Shown: positions 1 through 8,153 of the stretch, in pieces
Numbering within the stretch: position 1 is the first letter of the stretch
Layout: each line of letters starts with the position of its first letter
Program-made: the position numbers and the translations under genes
DNA from: JACPAU01 sp050732195
Lineage (GTDB): Bacteria; Methylomirabilota; Methylomirabilia; Methylomirabilales; JACPAU01
Length of the DNA: 14,128 nucleotides
Direction: 5' to 3'
Assembly: GCA_050732195.1 (NCBI GenBank)
Contig: JBOHQK010000098.1
Location: 1 to 14,128 of the forward strand
The notes under the pieces: model-generated
What the model was told of the DNA's origin: nothing
Database searches by the model: none
The model's input: only the letters and a program-made list of their open reading frames with translations

Positions 1-146
1 TCAAGGAGCTGTTCGCCATCGGCTACCTGGGGAATGGCAAGCGGCCCATCGTGGCCTTCGAGGTCAAACCCCAGCCGGGCGAGTCCTCGGAGGCGGTCCT
101 CGCCGGGAGCAAGCGGGCGCTGCTGGACGCCTGGACCCGCCTCTAG
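1..146 (+). CDS. C-terminal fragment of a sugar phosphate isomerase/epimerase-like TIM-barrel protein (5' end outside window)
   Basis: An open frame enters from the left edge (first full codon at position 3) and stops at TAG 144-146, giving 47 residues. The tail reads as GNGKRPIVAFEVKPQPGES followed by a short helix ending in AWTRL. A beta strand with 'FEVKP', then 'GES', then a terminal helix with 'AW' is what I recall at the C-terminus of xylose-isomerase-like TIM-barrel proteins (sugar phosphate isomerase/epimerase, AP endonuclease 2 superfamily). In that fold the Glu of such a strand often helps hold the metal. The substrate cannot be told from this fragment. The gene converges on the minus-strand receiver gene downstream. 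The family call rests on memory of the C-terminal motif only. Confidence 0.5.
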   Translation, partial: KELFAIGYLGNGKRPIVAFEVKPQPGESSEAVLAGSKRALLDAWTRL

Positions 147-252
147 CGGCAGCCCGGCACGAGCGCCGCTCCTCCGCCCGATACCCAGACAGGGCTGCGT
201 CGCGGCTCACCCCGGGCGGGCGGCAGCCGAAGGGTGGCCGGAGGCGACGTCA

Positions 253-268
253 GTTGGCCCGGCACTAG
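253..268. repeat. Solitary terminus matching the ends of the 237-bp foldback element
   Basis: The 13 bases at 253-265 are the exact reverse complement of 4541-4553 (GTGCCGGGCCAAC), the left terminus of the foldback element upstream of nuoM. Read on the plus strand, 260-268 (CGGCACTAG) also equals the last nine bases of both full copies. No clear interior of the element follows on either side, so this may be a remnant, an end-only derivative or a related element. A CTAG at 143-146 is the only candidate partner end and the match there is weak. The CTA at 265-267 is the stop codon of the minus-strand receiver gene, so the terminus overlaps the end of that gene. Confidence 0.45.
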
Positions 269-663
269 GGGGTCTTGCGGGCGTTCGCCACATCCTCCCG
301 GAGGAGGCGGGCGACCTGGCTGGTGAGCTGCTTGATGTCGATGGGCTTCGGGAGGTAGCCGCAGCAGCCGGCCTCCAGGATCCGGGCCCGGTCCCCCTTC
401 ATGGCGTGGGCCGTGAGGGCCACGACCAGAATGTCGCGGGTCGCCGGCTCCTGCTTGAGCCGCTTGGTGAGGGCAAGGCCGTCCAACCCCGGGAGCTGGA
501 TGTCCATCAGGATGAGATCCGGCTTGACCCTCGTGAGCCGCTCGAGGGCCTCGGCGGCGGACGTGGCCTGCCAGACCTCGTAGCCGTGGGCCTCGAGGAC
601 TTCGCAGACCAGCTCCATGTTCATGGGGTTGTCTTCGACGACCAGGATGCGTTTGCGCGGCAC
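265..663 (-). CDS. Stand-alone CheY/DivK-like response regulator receiver
   Basis: A single receiver domain of 132 residues with nothing attached. Numbering from the chosen GTG start, the acidic pair is E10-D11 (VVEDNPMN), the phospho-acceptor is D54 (LMDIQLPGLDG), the conserved Thr is T84 (ALTAHAM) and the conserved Lys is K106 (YLPKPID). The EDNPMN box and the ALTAHAMKGD segment are typical of DivK-like and hybrid-kinase receivers. It probably accepts phosphate from a histidine kinase and works by protein contact, since there is no DNA-binding or enzymatic output domain. I chose GTG 661-663 because GGAGG (674-678 on this strand) sits 10 bases upstream; an ATG at 729 would add 22 Gly/Arg-rich residues with no family similarity. 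It is divergent from the carboxyltransferase gene, and its stop codon lies inside the solitary repeat terminus. Confidence 0.88.
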   Translation of the reverse strand: MPRKRILVVEDNPMNMELVCEVLEAHGYEVWQATSAAEALERLTRVKPDLILMDIQLPGLDGLALTKRLKQEPATRDILVVALTAHAMKGDRARILEAGCCGYLPKPIDIKQLTSQVARLLREDVANARKTP

Positions 664-820
664 GTTCCCTGCGCCTCCGGGGCCGCCGCGGAGCGGTCGC
701 GTACCGCTGTGGCCATTCCGGGCAGACACACCGGGAGCGGGAGCAAGAGCTGTGCCAGCGGCGGAGGCAGCGTTCCCGCTCGGGACGCCGCCGATCGGGC
801 GGGGATGGCCGGGAAGCCCG

Positions 821-849
821 TTGCTTTTTGCCGGCAGGGCTGGTAACGT
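821..849 (+). promoter_or_regulatory. Weak sigma70-like promoter candidate before pccB
   Basis: In the 229-base divergent gap between the receiver gene and pccB, TTGCTT (821-826) and TAACGT (844-849) are separated by 17 bases. Each matches only 3 of 6 consensus positions, but the T/A-rich patch stands out from its GC-rich surroundings. The rest of the gap shows no other clear signal. Confidence 0.22.
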
Positions 850-892
850 AAGCCGCGGTCAACACGGCGCTCGGCGCGTCGCGGGGGACGGG

Positions 893-2443
<1,551 letters not shown>

Positions 2444-2473
2444 CCGGAGGCGCTCGCCCTGTCGCAGGCGCCC

Positions 2474-4012
2474 GTGACGACCCAGCGCTACCTGGACGCG
2501 GTCAACGCGGCCGCGGCCACCCTCGCCTCCAGCCTCGACCTGGAGGCGGGCCTGGCGGGGGCGCTGGAGGCGCTCCTGGCAGGGACCGAGGCGGCCGCGG
2601 GCGCCCTCTGGCGCCTGGACGGCGGCGCGCGGGACCTCACCCTGCGGGTCGCCCGGGGATTCCCCGCGGTCGGCCCACCGGCCCGGCTGACCTGGGAGGA
2701 GAGCCTGGCCGCCGCGGCGGCGGACGGGCAGGGCGTCCTCCGGGTCCCCGACCTCTCCCGCCTTCGCCATCCCCGGGGGGAAGCGGTCCGTCGGGCCGGC
2801 TACCGCTCGGCGGCGTGCGTCCTGCTGCGGTCCCGCGGGACTGTCCTGGGATCCCTGGAGATCTACGACCCTGCTCCCGGCCGGTTCGGGGATGCTGACC
2901 TCCAGTGCCTCCTGGCCGTCGGGCACCTGCTGACGCTCGCCCTGGAGAACGCCGGGCTCCGGGAGGCCCGGGCGGCCTGGGAGAACACCTTCCACTCCAT
3001 CGCCGATGGGATCACCATCCAGGACCGGCAGGGCCGGATCCTCCGGGTCAACCGCGCGCTGGCCGAGGCGGCCGGGATGCCCCCGGAGGCGCTCACCGGC
3101 CAGCCCTGCGCGGCCGTGGTGCACGGCCTGGTGGAGGGGGAGGGGTGCCCCCACGCCTGGGCCCTCACGACCGGCGAGCCGTTCGTGGAGGAGGTGAGCC
3201 ACCCCGTCCTGGGGGGCGAGTTCCGGATCACCACGTTCCCCCTGTGGGACGCGGCCGGGCTCCTCCAGGGGAGCGTCCACGTCTGCCGGAACATCACGAA
3301 GGAGCGGGACTTGCAGGAGCGCCTCTCCCAGGCGGCCAAGCTGGCCACGGTGGGCGAATTGACGGCGGGCGTGGCGCACGAGGTCCTGAACCCCCTCAAC
3401 ATCATCTCGGGGCGGGTCCAGCTCCTGCTCGACCGGCCGGACCTCGACCCGGCGGTGGCCCAGTCGCTCCAGGTGATGACGGCCCAGGTGACGCGGCTGT
3501 CCCGGATCGCCGAGAACCTCCTGGCCTTCACCCGCCAGCGGCCGCTCCGGCGGGTCCGGACGGCCGTGAACGGGCTGGTGGAGGAGGCGGTGCAGGCCTA
3601 CGAGCCCCTCCTGACCGAGGCCGGCCTGCGGCTGGAGCGGCGGTACGCCGCCGGGCTCCCGGAGCTCTCGCTGGACCGGGACCAGATGGTCCAGGTCCTG
3701 ACCAACCTGCTGAGCAACGCGAAGGACGCCACGCCCGTGGGGGGGGTGGTCACGGTGACGACCGGCCTGGCGGTTGAGGCGGAGAAGCGGTGGGTCACCG
3801 TCGCGGTGGCCGACACCGGGGCCGGGATTCCGGAGGCGCAGCGGGCCCGCCTCTTCACCCCCTTCTACACTACGAAGGAGGAGGGGAAGGGGACGGGCCT
3901 GGGCCTCTCGGTCAGCTACGGCTTGGTCCGGGGGCACGGGGGGACGATCACGGTGGAGAGCGCGGTGGGACGGGGGACCACCTTCACCGTGGTCCTGCCT
4001 GCGGAGGCGTGA
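2474..4012 (+). CDS. Soluble GAF-PAS sensor histidine kinase
   Basis: A 512-residue kinase with no evident membrane segment or signal peptide, so probably cytoplasmic. The order is a GAF-like domain (about 10-160), PAS (about 168-280, starting at NTFHSIADGITIQDRQGRI), a HisKA dimerisation domain with GELTAGVAHEVLNPL (294-308; phospho-acceptor H302), and an HATPase_c domain: N box NLLSNAKDAT (411-420), G1 DTGAGIP (447-453), F box FTPFYTTK (461-468) and G2 GKGTGLGL (471-478). All catalytic boxes look intact. The ligand of the GAF/PAS part is not evident. It lies 30 bases after pccB and 26 bases before a single-domain regulator, its likely partner. The start is uncertain: GTG 2474 has no close ribosome site, while an in-frame CTG at 2459 is 8 bases after GGAGG (2446-2450). 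Confidence 0.9.
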   Translation: MTTQRYLDAVNAAAATLASSLDLEAGLAGALEALLAGTEAAAGALWRLDGGARDLTLRVARGFPAVGPPARLTWEESLAAAAADGQGVLRVPDLSRLRHPRGEAVRRAGYRSAACVLLRSRGTVLGSLEIYDPAPGRFGDADLQCLLAVGHLLTLALENAGLREARAAWENTFHSIADGITIQDRQGRILRVNRALAEAAGMPPEALTGQPCAAVVHGLVEGEGCPHAWALTTGEPFVEEVSHPVLGGEFRITTFPLWDAAGLLQGSVHVCRNITKERDLQERLSQAAKLATVGELTAGVAHEVLNPLNIISGRVQLLLDRPDLDPAVAQSLQVMTAQVTRLSRIAENLLAFTRQRPLRRVRTAVNGLVEEAVQAYEPLLTEAGLRLERRYAAGLPELSLDRDQMVQVLTNLLSNAKDATPVGGVVTVTTGLAVEAEKRWVTVAVADTGAGIPEAQRARLFTPFYTTKEEGKGTGLGLSVSYGLVRGHGGTITVESAVGRGTTFTVVLPAEA

Positions 4013-4038
4013 GGCGTGAGACGAGGGAGGAGGGAGGG

Positions 4039-4410
4039 ATGGCAAAGGTTCTGGTCGTGGACGACGAGCCCGAGGCTGTGGAGCTGCTGGTCGAGTTCCT
4101 CTCGTCCAAGGGCTACGAGGTCCTCACCGCGACCAGCGGCGAGGAGGCCCTGCGGCGGGTGAGAGAGGATCGGCCCCACCTGGTCCTGCTGGACATCCGG
4201 ATGCCCAAGATGAGCGGCCTCGAGGTTCTGCGGCGGATCCGGGAGATTGACGCCGAGATGGGGATCATCATGGTGACGGCGGTCAACGAGGAGGACGTGG
4301 GGCGGCAGGCGCTGGAGCTGGGCGCCTTCGACTACATCGTGAAGCCGCTCGACCTCAAGTACCTGGAGCGCAGCCTCTGGTACAAGATCACCACGATGCT
4401 CCTGAAGTAG
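4039..4410 (+). CDS. Single-domain response regulator paired with the upstream kinase
   Basis: A 123-residue CheY-like receiver. D8-D9 form the acidic pocket (VLVVDDEPE), D52 is the phosphorylation site (LLDIRMPKMSG), T80 (IIMVTAV) and K102 (YIVKPLD) are the conserved switch residues. After the receiver only a short tail follows (LERSLWYKITTMLLK), so there is no output domain. The ATG has an AGGAGGG site (4028-4034) a few bases upstream. With the histidine kinase 26 bases before it, it forms a two-component pair, and it must pass the signal on by binding another protein or by phosphorelay. The minus-strand receiver at 265-663 is of a different type (ALTAHAM rather than MVTAV), so the two are not recent duplicates. 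Confidence 0.92.
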   Translation: MAKVLVVDDEPEAVELLVEFLSSKGYEVLTATSGEEALRRVREDRPHLVLLDIRMPKMSGLEVLRRIREIDAEMGIIMVTAVNEEDVGRQALELGAFDYIVKPLDLKYLERSLWYKITTMLLK

Positions 4411-4411
4411 G

Positions 4412-4469
4412 GGCCGGGGAGCGGGTTTCCGGGCCCCGGCCGACCCGGCCGTCGGGAGCCCTCCGGGTC
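4412..4469 (+). terminator. Two tandem GC-rich hairpins after the response regulator
   Basis: GGCCGGGG (4412-4419) pairs perfectly with CCCCGGCC (4434-4441), and immediately after it GACCCGG (4442-4448) pairs with CCGGGTC (4463-4469). Both begin 1-2 bases after the stop codon of the regulator gene. There is no T-run, so they are terminator-like or mRNA-end-stabilising rather than a canonical intrinsic terminator. The rest of the 376-base gap before nuoM holds a small dyad and the foldback element. Confidence 0.45.
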
Positions 4470-4502
4470 TCCCCTCGCCCTCGCTGACCCCTCTCGTGTA
4501 AC

Positions 4503-4516
4503 TTCGACGAGTCGAA
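4503..4516. promoter_or_regulatory. 14-bp perfect dyad, possible operator
   Basis: TTCGAC-GA-GTCGAA is a perfect 6+2+6 inverted repeat in a locally less GC-rich patch between the post-regulator hairpins and the foldback element. Such a dyad could bind a dimeric regulator of nuoM or be a small hairpin. It has no second copy upstream of nuoF, and no regulator gene is adjacent apart from the receivers, which lack DNA-binding domains. Confidence 0.25.
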
Positions 4517-4537
4517 CCCGATTCTCGGGCGACGACT

Positions 4538-4774
4538 GGGGTGCCGGGCCAACGAATCGCACCGAGGATTGCCGCCGAGCCGCGGGTGGCGCCGGGCGCG
4601 GCCCCCGAGCGGCCGGGCCGAGTGGGACCCCCTCGGCCTCCTGCCGCAATGCAGCGCATTGCGGGAGGGGCTGAGCGGGTGACGGAGCCCGGCCGCGAGT
4701 GGGGCACGCCGGCGACAGGACCCGCGGTAGAACGGTCTGTCAGGATTGGGCCGTATTACTTGAACCGGCACTAG
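4538..4774 (+). repeat. Foldback/MITE-like 237-bp element, copy 1 (upstream of nuoM)
   Basis: Positions 4549-4774 align without gaps to 12025-12250 with 13 differences in 226 bases (about 94 % identity, counted by eye). The element is an imperfect palindrome around a central hairpin, CCGCAATGC (4644-4652) with GCATTGCGG (4656-4664). Moving outward, nested complementary blocks are GCGGCCGGG (4609-4617) with CCCGGCCGC (4688-4696), CCGCGGGT (4580-4587) with ACCCGCGG (4720-4727), and the ends GTGCCGG (4541-4547) with CCGGCAC (4765-4771). It ends 12 bases before the nuoM start, and its last bases contribute to the AGGAG ribosome site. No transposase is encoded. It could be a non-autonomous mobile element or a long structured RNA leader. 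Confidence 0.85.
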
Positions 4775-4786
4775 GAGAGGGGGCAC

Positions 4787-6361
4787 ATGGCGCTCGACGG
4801 CTGGATTCTCACCCTGATCACGTTCCTGCCCACCATGGGGGCCGTTCTGATCCTCCTGGTCCCTTCGGGCCGGCTGGGCGCGATGCGGGGGCTCGCCCTG
4901 GCCTTCTCCACGGCCACCTTCGTCCTCTCCCTCTGGATCCCCTGGCGGTTCAACATGGTCACCGCCGACATGCAGTTCGTCCAGCAGCTCCCCTGGATCC
5001 CGGCCATCGGCGTCTCCTACACCGTGGGCCTGGACGGCATCAGCCTCTGGCTGGTCCTGCTCACCACGCTGCTCAGCGCCATCTCGGTTCTGGCCTCCTG
5101 GGGCCCCATCACGGAGCGGGTCAAGGAGTACATGGTCTTCATGCTCCTCCTGGAGACGGGGATGCTGGGGGTCTTCCTGGCCCTCGACTTCTTCCTCTTC
5201 TACGTCTTCTGGGAGGTCATGCTGGTCCCCATGTACTTCCTCATCGGGGTCTGGGGGGGCCCCCGGAAGCTCTACGCCGCCATCAAGTTCTTCCTCTTCA
5301 CCCTCTTCGGCTCCGTCCTGATGCTGCTCGGGATCCTGGCCATCTTCTTCTACCACCATGCCCAGACGGGGGAGTACACCTTCAACATCTTCCGGATGGT
5401 GGAGCCGGGCCTGCCGCCGAACCTCCAGTGGTGGGTTTGGCTCTCCTTCTTCATCGCCTTCGCCATCAAGGTCCCCATGTTCCCGTTCCACACCTGGCTT
5501 CCCGATGCCCACGTGGAGGCTCCCACGGCCGGCTCCGTCATCCTGGCCGGCGTCTTACTGAAGATGGGGACCTACGGGTTCCTCCGCTTCAGCCTCCCCA
5601 TGCTCCCCGACGCCAGCCGGGAGTTCGTCTGGCTCATCGTGGTCCTCTCCATCATCGCCATCATCTACGGGGCCATGGTCTCCATGGTCCAGCCGGACAT
5701 GAAGAAGCTCATCGCCTACTCCTCGGTGAGCCACATGGGCTTCGTCACGCTGGGGATCTTCGCCCTGAACGCCCAGGGCATCCAGGGGTCCATCCTCCAG
5801 ATGGTCAACCACGGCCTCTCCACCGGCGCCCTCTTCCTCATCGTCGGGCTCATCTACGATAGACGGCACACCCGGATGATCGCGGACCTGGGCGGCCTGA
5901 GCAGCGTGATGCCGGTCTACGCCACCTGCTTCGCGATCATCATGCTGTCCTCCATGGGCCTGCCCGGCCTCAACGGATTCGTGGGAGAGATCCTGATCCT
6001 GCTGGGGGCGTTCCGGGTGGATTGGCGGTGGGCCGCGGCCGGGGCGATCGGCATCGTCCTGGGGGCGGCGTATCTCCTGTGGCTCTACCAGCGGACCATG
6101 TTCGGGCCCATCACCCACCCGGAGAACCGGACCCTGACGGACCTGGACGGCCGGGAGCTGGCCACGCTAGTCCCCATCATCGTCCTCTGCTTCTGGATCG
6201 GGCTCTACCCCATGCCCTTCCTGAACGCCATGGCCCCCTCCGTCAACAAGGTCATCCAGAAGGTCAACGCGAAGGCCCTTCGGGCGGAGGCCCCGGCCCC
6301 GGTGCTCCTTCCGGCCCTCCCCGCGGCGCGACCGGCTGAGGAGGCGAAGCCCCCCCGATGA
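4787..6361 (+). CDS. nuoM: NADH-quinone oxidoreductase subunit M
   Basis: A 524-residue integral membrane protein with about 14 hydrophobic segments, one of the three antiporter-like proton-pumping subunits of complex I. Signature stretches include FWEVMLVPMYFLIG (141-154), whose E143 matches the essential Glu of Escherichia coli NuoM. FAIKVPMFPFHTWLPDAHVE (225-244) carries the central Lys K228, and the following LLKMG carries K259. The ATG is preceded by AGGAG (4773-4777) with 9 bases spacing. The last ~30 residues form an Ala/Pro-rich tail (ending AEEAKPPR) beyond the usual C-terminus. Its stop overlaps nuoN by four bases (ATGA), so the two are translationally coupled. NuoM normally sits near the end of a nuo operon, after nuoL; here it opens the cluster and nuoL is absent from the window. 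Confidence 0.96.
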   Translation: MALDGWILTLITFLPTMGAVLILLVPSGRLGAMRGLALAFSTATFVLSLWIPWRFNMVTADMQFVQQLPWIPAIGVSYTVGLDGISLWLVLLTTLLSAISVLASWGPITERVKEYMVFMLLLETGMLGVFLALDFFLFYVFWEVMLVPMYFLIGVWGGPRKLYAAIKFFLFTLFGSVLMLLGILAIFFYHHAQTGEYTFNIFRMVEPGLPPNLQWWVWLSFFIAFAIKVPMFPFHTWLPDAHVEAPTAGSVILAGVLLKMGTYGFLRFSLPMLPDASREFVWLIVVLSIIAIIYGAMVSMVQPDMKKLIAYSSVSHMGFVTLGIFALNAQGIQGSILQMVNHGLSTGALFLIVGLIYDRRHTRMIADLGGLSSVMPVYATCFAIIMLSSMGLPGLNGFVGEILILLGAFRVDWRWAAAGAIGIVLGAAYLLWLYQRTMFGPITHPENRTLTDLDGRELATLVPIIVLCFWIGLYPMPFLNAMAPSVNKVIQKVNAKALRAEAPAPVLLPALPAARPAEEAKPPR

Positions 6362-7809
6362 GCGCCACCTTCAACCCCGCCGACGTGTGGCTCCTGCTGC
6401 CGGAGCTGACGGTGGCCGGATGCGCCACGGCCGTCCTCATCCTGGACTTCTGCCTCGGGGAGCGGGTCCGGACGGCGCTCGGCTGGTTCAGCGTGCTGGG
6501 CCTGCTGGCGGCCGGCGTGCTGGCGGCGGGGCAGGTGGGGCAGCGGGCCGCCGGGTTCTCCGGCATGCTCCTGGTGGACCCGTTCGCCGTCTACTTCAAG
6601 GTGATCTTCCTCGTGGCCACCCTGTTAATCATTCTCATGGCCATGCCCTACCTCAAGGTCGAGCAGGTGGGGGTGGGGGAGTTCTACGCCATCACCCTCT
6701 ACGCCACCGCGGCCATGATGCTGATGGGGGGGGCGGGGAACCTCCTCTCCCTCTACGTGGCGCTGGAGACCATGTCGGTCTCCATCTACGTGCTCTGCGG
6801 CTACCTGAAGCGCGACCAGAAGTCCAACGAAGCGGCCCTGAAGTACCTCCTGATGGGCGTCTTCTCCTCCGGGGTCATCCTCTACGGGATGGTGATGCTG
6901 TACGGCCTCACGGGCACCCTGGACCTCCGGGAGGTGGGGACGGCGCTGAAGGGCGTCCCCTCCACCAACCCCGCCCTGATCCTGGGGATGGTGATGCTGA
7001 CGGCGGGGTTCGGGTTCAAGATCGCCATGGTCCCGTTCCACATGTACATCCCGGACGTGTACGAGGGGGCCCCGACGCCGGTCACCGCCTACATCGCGGT
7101 CGCCTCCGAGGCGGCCGGGTTCGCCGCCATGCTCCGCGTCTTCCTGCTGGCCATGCCGGTGCTCCAGGTGAACTGGACCATGCTCTTCTGGGTGCTGGCG
7201 GCCCTCACCATGACCGTGGGGAACGTGGTGGCGGTGGCCCAGACCAACATCAAGCGGATGCTGGCCTATTCGGGGATCGCCCACGTGGGGTACACCCTCA
7301 TCGGCCTGGTGGCCGGGACGGAAATGGGCATCTCGGCCATGCTGCTGTACGTCCTGGCATATTACTTCATGACGGCAGGCGCCTTCGCCATGGTCGTCTA
7401 CCTGTGCAGCGGCCAGGTGAAGGGGGACCGGATCGAGGACTTTGCCGGGCTGGCCCAGGCCCACCCGGCGGCCGCGTTTGCCATGCTGATCTTTCTCCTG
7501 AGCCTCACCGGCATCCCGCCCACGGTGGGGTTCGTGGGGAAATTCTACCTGTTCAGCGCCGCTATCGAGAAGGGGTTCGTCTGGCTGGCGGTCATTGCGG
7601 TGGTCAACTCGGTCATTTCCCTCTTCTACTACATGCGGGTGGTCATGGTGATGTACATGCGGGAGAGCCCCTCCCGGCTGCCGGTGAACCGCTCGCTGGC
7701 GCTGACGGTGGCGCTGGTGTTAGCCGTCCTCGGGACCCTGGTCATCGGGGTCTACCCCGAGCCGTTCCTGGAGGCGGCGCGGGCCTCCATCCGGGGGGTC
7801 CTGGGGTAG
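6358..7809 (+). CDS. nuoN: NADH-quinone oxidoreductase subunit N
   Basis: A 483-residue membrane protein, an antiporter-like proton-pumping subunit of complex I. Landmarks are LYVALETMSVSIYVLCGYL (132-150; E137, the conserved membrane Glu), GFGFKIAMVPFHMYIPDVYE (217-236; K221, the TM7 Lys) and LSLTGIPPTVGFVGKFYLF, which keeps the Lys of TM12. At the TM8 position occupied by Lys in E. coli NuoN (SKIAIF), this protein reads VASEAAGF, with E251. The start overlaps the nuoM stop (ATGA). After its TAG a GC hairpin and a promoter-like box precede the ATP synthase genes, so nuoM-nuoN may be a separate transcript from the genes that follow. Length is normal for NuoN (about 480-500). Confidence 0.96.
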   Translation: MSATFNPADVWLLLPELTVAGCATAVLILDFCLGERVRTALGWFSVLGLLAAGVLAAGQVGQRAAGFSGMLLVDPFAVYFKVIFLVATLLIILMAMPYLKVEQVGVGEFYAITLYATAAMMLMGGAGNLLSLYVALETMSVSIYVLCGYLKRDQKSNEAALKYLLMGVFSSGVILYGMVMLYGLTGTLDLREVGTALKGVPSTNPALILGMVMLTAGFGFKIAMVPFHMYIPDVYEGAPTPVTAYIAVASEAAGFAAMLRVFLLAMPVLQVNWTMLFWVLAALTMTVGNVVAVAQTNIKRMLAYSGIAHVGYTLIGLVAGTEMGISAMLLYVLAYYFMTAGAFAMVVYLCSGQVKGDRIEDFAGLAQAHPAAAFAMLIFLLSLTGIPPTVGFVGKFYLFSAAIEKGFVWLAVIAVVNSVISLFYYMRVVMVMYMRESPSRLPVNRSLALTVALVLAVLGTLVIGVYPEPFLEAARASIRGVLG

Positions 7810-7832
7810 CGCGGGGGGGCGCCGTGCGGGGC

Positions 7833-7862
7833 GCGCTCCCCGGCCCGGCCCTCGCGGAGCGC
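7833..7862 (+). terminator. Terminator-like hairpin after nuoN
   Basis: GCGCTCC (7833-7839) pairs perfectly with GGAGCGC (7856-7862) around a 16-base GC-rich loop, 23 bases after the nuoN stop. It has no T-run. It directly abuts the -35-like box of the next promoter candidate. Confidence 0.35.
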
Positions 7863-7891
7863 TTGCCCGCTGCGGGGGGCGGCGGTATACT
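7863..7891 (+). promoter_or_regulatory. Sigma70-like promoter candidate for atpZ-atpB-atpE
   Basis: TTGCCC (7863-7868; 4/6 to TTGACA) and TATACT (7886-7891; 5/6 to TATAAT) are spaced by 17 bases, the optimal distance. TATAC is a conspicuous A/T island in a very GC-rich gap. Transcription would begin near 7898, only about six bases before the atpZ ATG, giving a nearly leaderless message. Confidence 0.5.
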
Positions 7892-7903
7892 GCGCGAGAG
7901 GCG

Positions 7904-8119
7904 ATGTCCGGCGGACCGTCCCCGTGGCGGCAGGTGGGGATGCTGGCGGGCCTGGGGCTGACCCTGGGGGCGGCCACGGCCATCGGGGTGGGGTTGGGGG
8001 TGCTGGCCGATCGGTGGCTGGGGAGCGGCCCCTGGGGGCTCGTCCTGGGACTGCTGCTCGGGGTCACGGGCGGCTTCACGCAGGTCCTGCGGGACATCCG
8101 GCGAGCCACGCGGGACTGA
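7904..8119 (+). CDS. atpZ: AtpZ/AtpI family F0 accessory membrane protein
   Basis: A 71-residue protein with two hydrophobic segments (about 13-34 and 43-58) joined by LADRWLGSGPWG, and a basic tail (DIRRATRD). The D-R-W-L-G-x-G-P-W loop between two helices is typical of the small AtpZ/AtpI family encoded at the head of F0 operons. Members are thought to help c-ring assembly or Mg2+ supply to the ATP synthase. It sits immediately before atpB, which supports the call. ATG 7904 has almost no room for a ribosome site (GAGG ends two bases before it). An internal ATG at 7940 preceded by GGTGGGG would give a 59-residue form, so either start, or leaderless initiation, is possible. Confidence 0.82.
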   Translation: MSGGPSPWRQVGMLAGLGLTLGAATAIGVGLGVLADRWLGSGPWGLVLGLLLGVTGGFTQVLRDIRRATRD

Positions 8120-8120
8120 A

Positions 8121-8129
8121 TTTTTTTTT
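8121..8129 (+). other. T9 homopolymer between atpZ and atpB
   Basis: Nine consecutive T residues begin one base after the atpZ stop codon. The preceding stem is weak (TCC-GC paired with GC-GGA around 8096-8115, inside the atpZ 3' end), so a true intrinsic terminator is doubtful. A run of this length is striking in such GC-rich DNA and could act as an attenuator, a transcriptional slippage site or an upstream U-rich translation enhancer. Confidence 0.6.
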
Positions 8130-8153
8130 GGCCGAGTTTGTGAGAACCGGAAC

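Noticed and set aside
143..268. A complete third foldback element between CTAG at 143 and CTAG at 268
   Set aside because: Only the right end gives a convincing match. The left CTAG is the stop codon of the upstream gene and its flank matches the terminus at about 9 of 13 positions in GC-rich DNA; the interior shows no clear similarity to the full copies.
34..846. Long plus-strand frame crossing the receiver gene and its upstream gap
   Set aside because: It is antisense to the intact minus-strand receiver domain and encodes low-complexity Gly/Ala/Arg sequence.
4004..4017. Tandem GAGGCGT GAGGCGT at the histidine kinase stop codon
   Set aside because: Two 7-base units spanning a stop codon are likely a small duplication, with no further signal around them.
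4541..4771. Integron attC site (GTT...AAC-like ends in a folded repeat)
   Set aside because: The terminal GGCCAAC does not fit the RYYYAAC/GTTRRRY core consensus, the element is longer than usual attC sites, and no integrase or cassette structure is present.
4541..4774. A small ORF runs through both foldback copies to the shared terminal TAG (last ~63 codons common to both)
   Set aside because: Of the codon changes between copies only two are silent, and the rest alter residues, so there is no sign of protein constraint. The frame is explained by high GC and by the palindrome; the peptide is Pro/Arg/Gly-rich and has no family resemblance. Three codons carry two changes each, which is curious but too few to argue coding.
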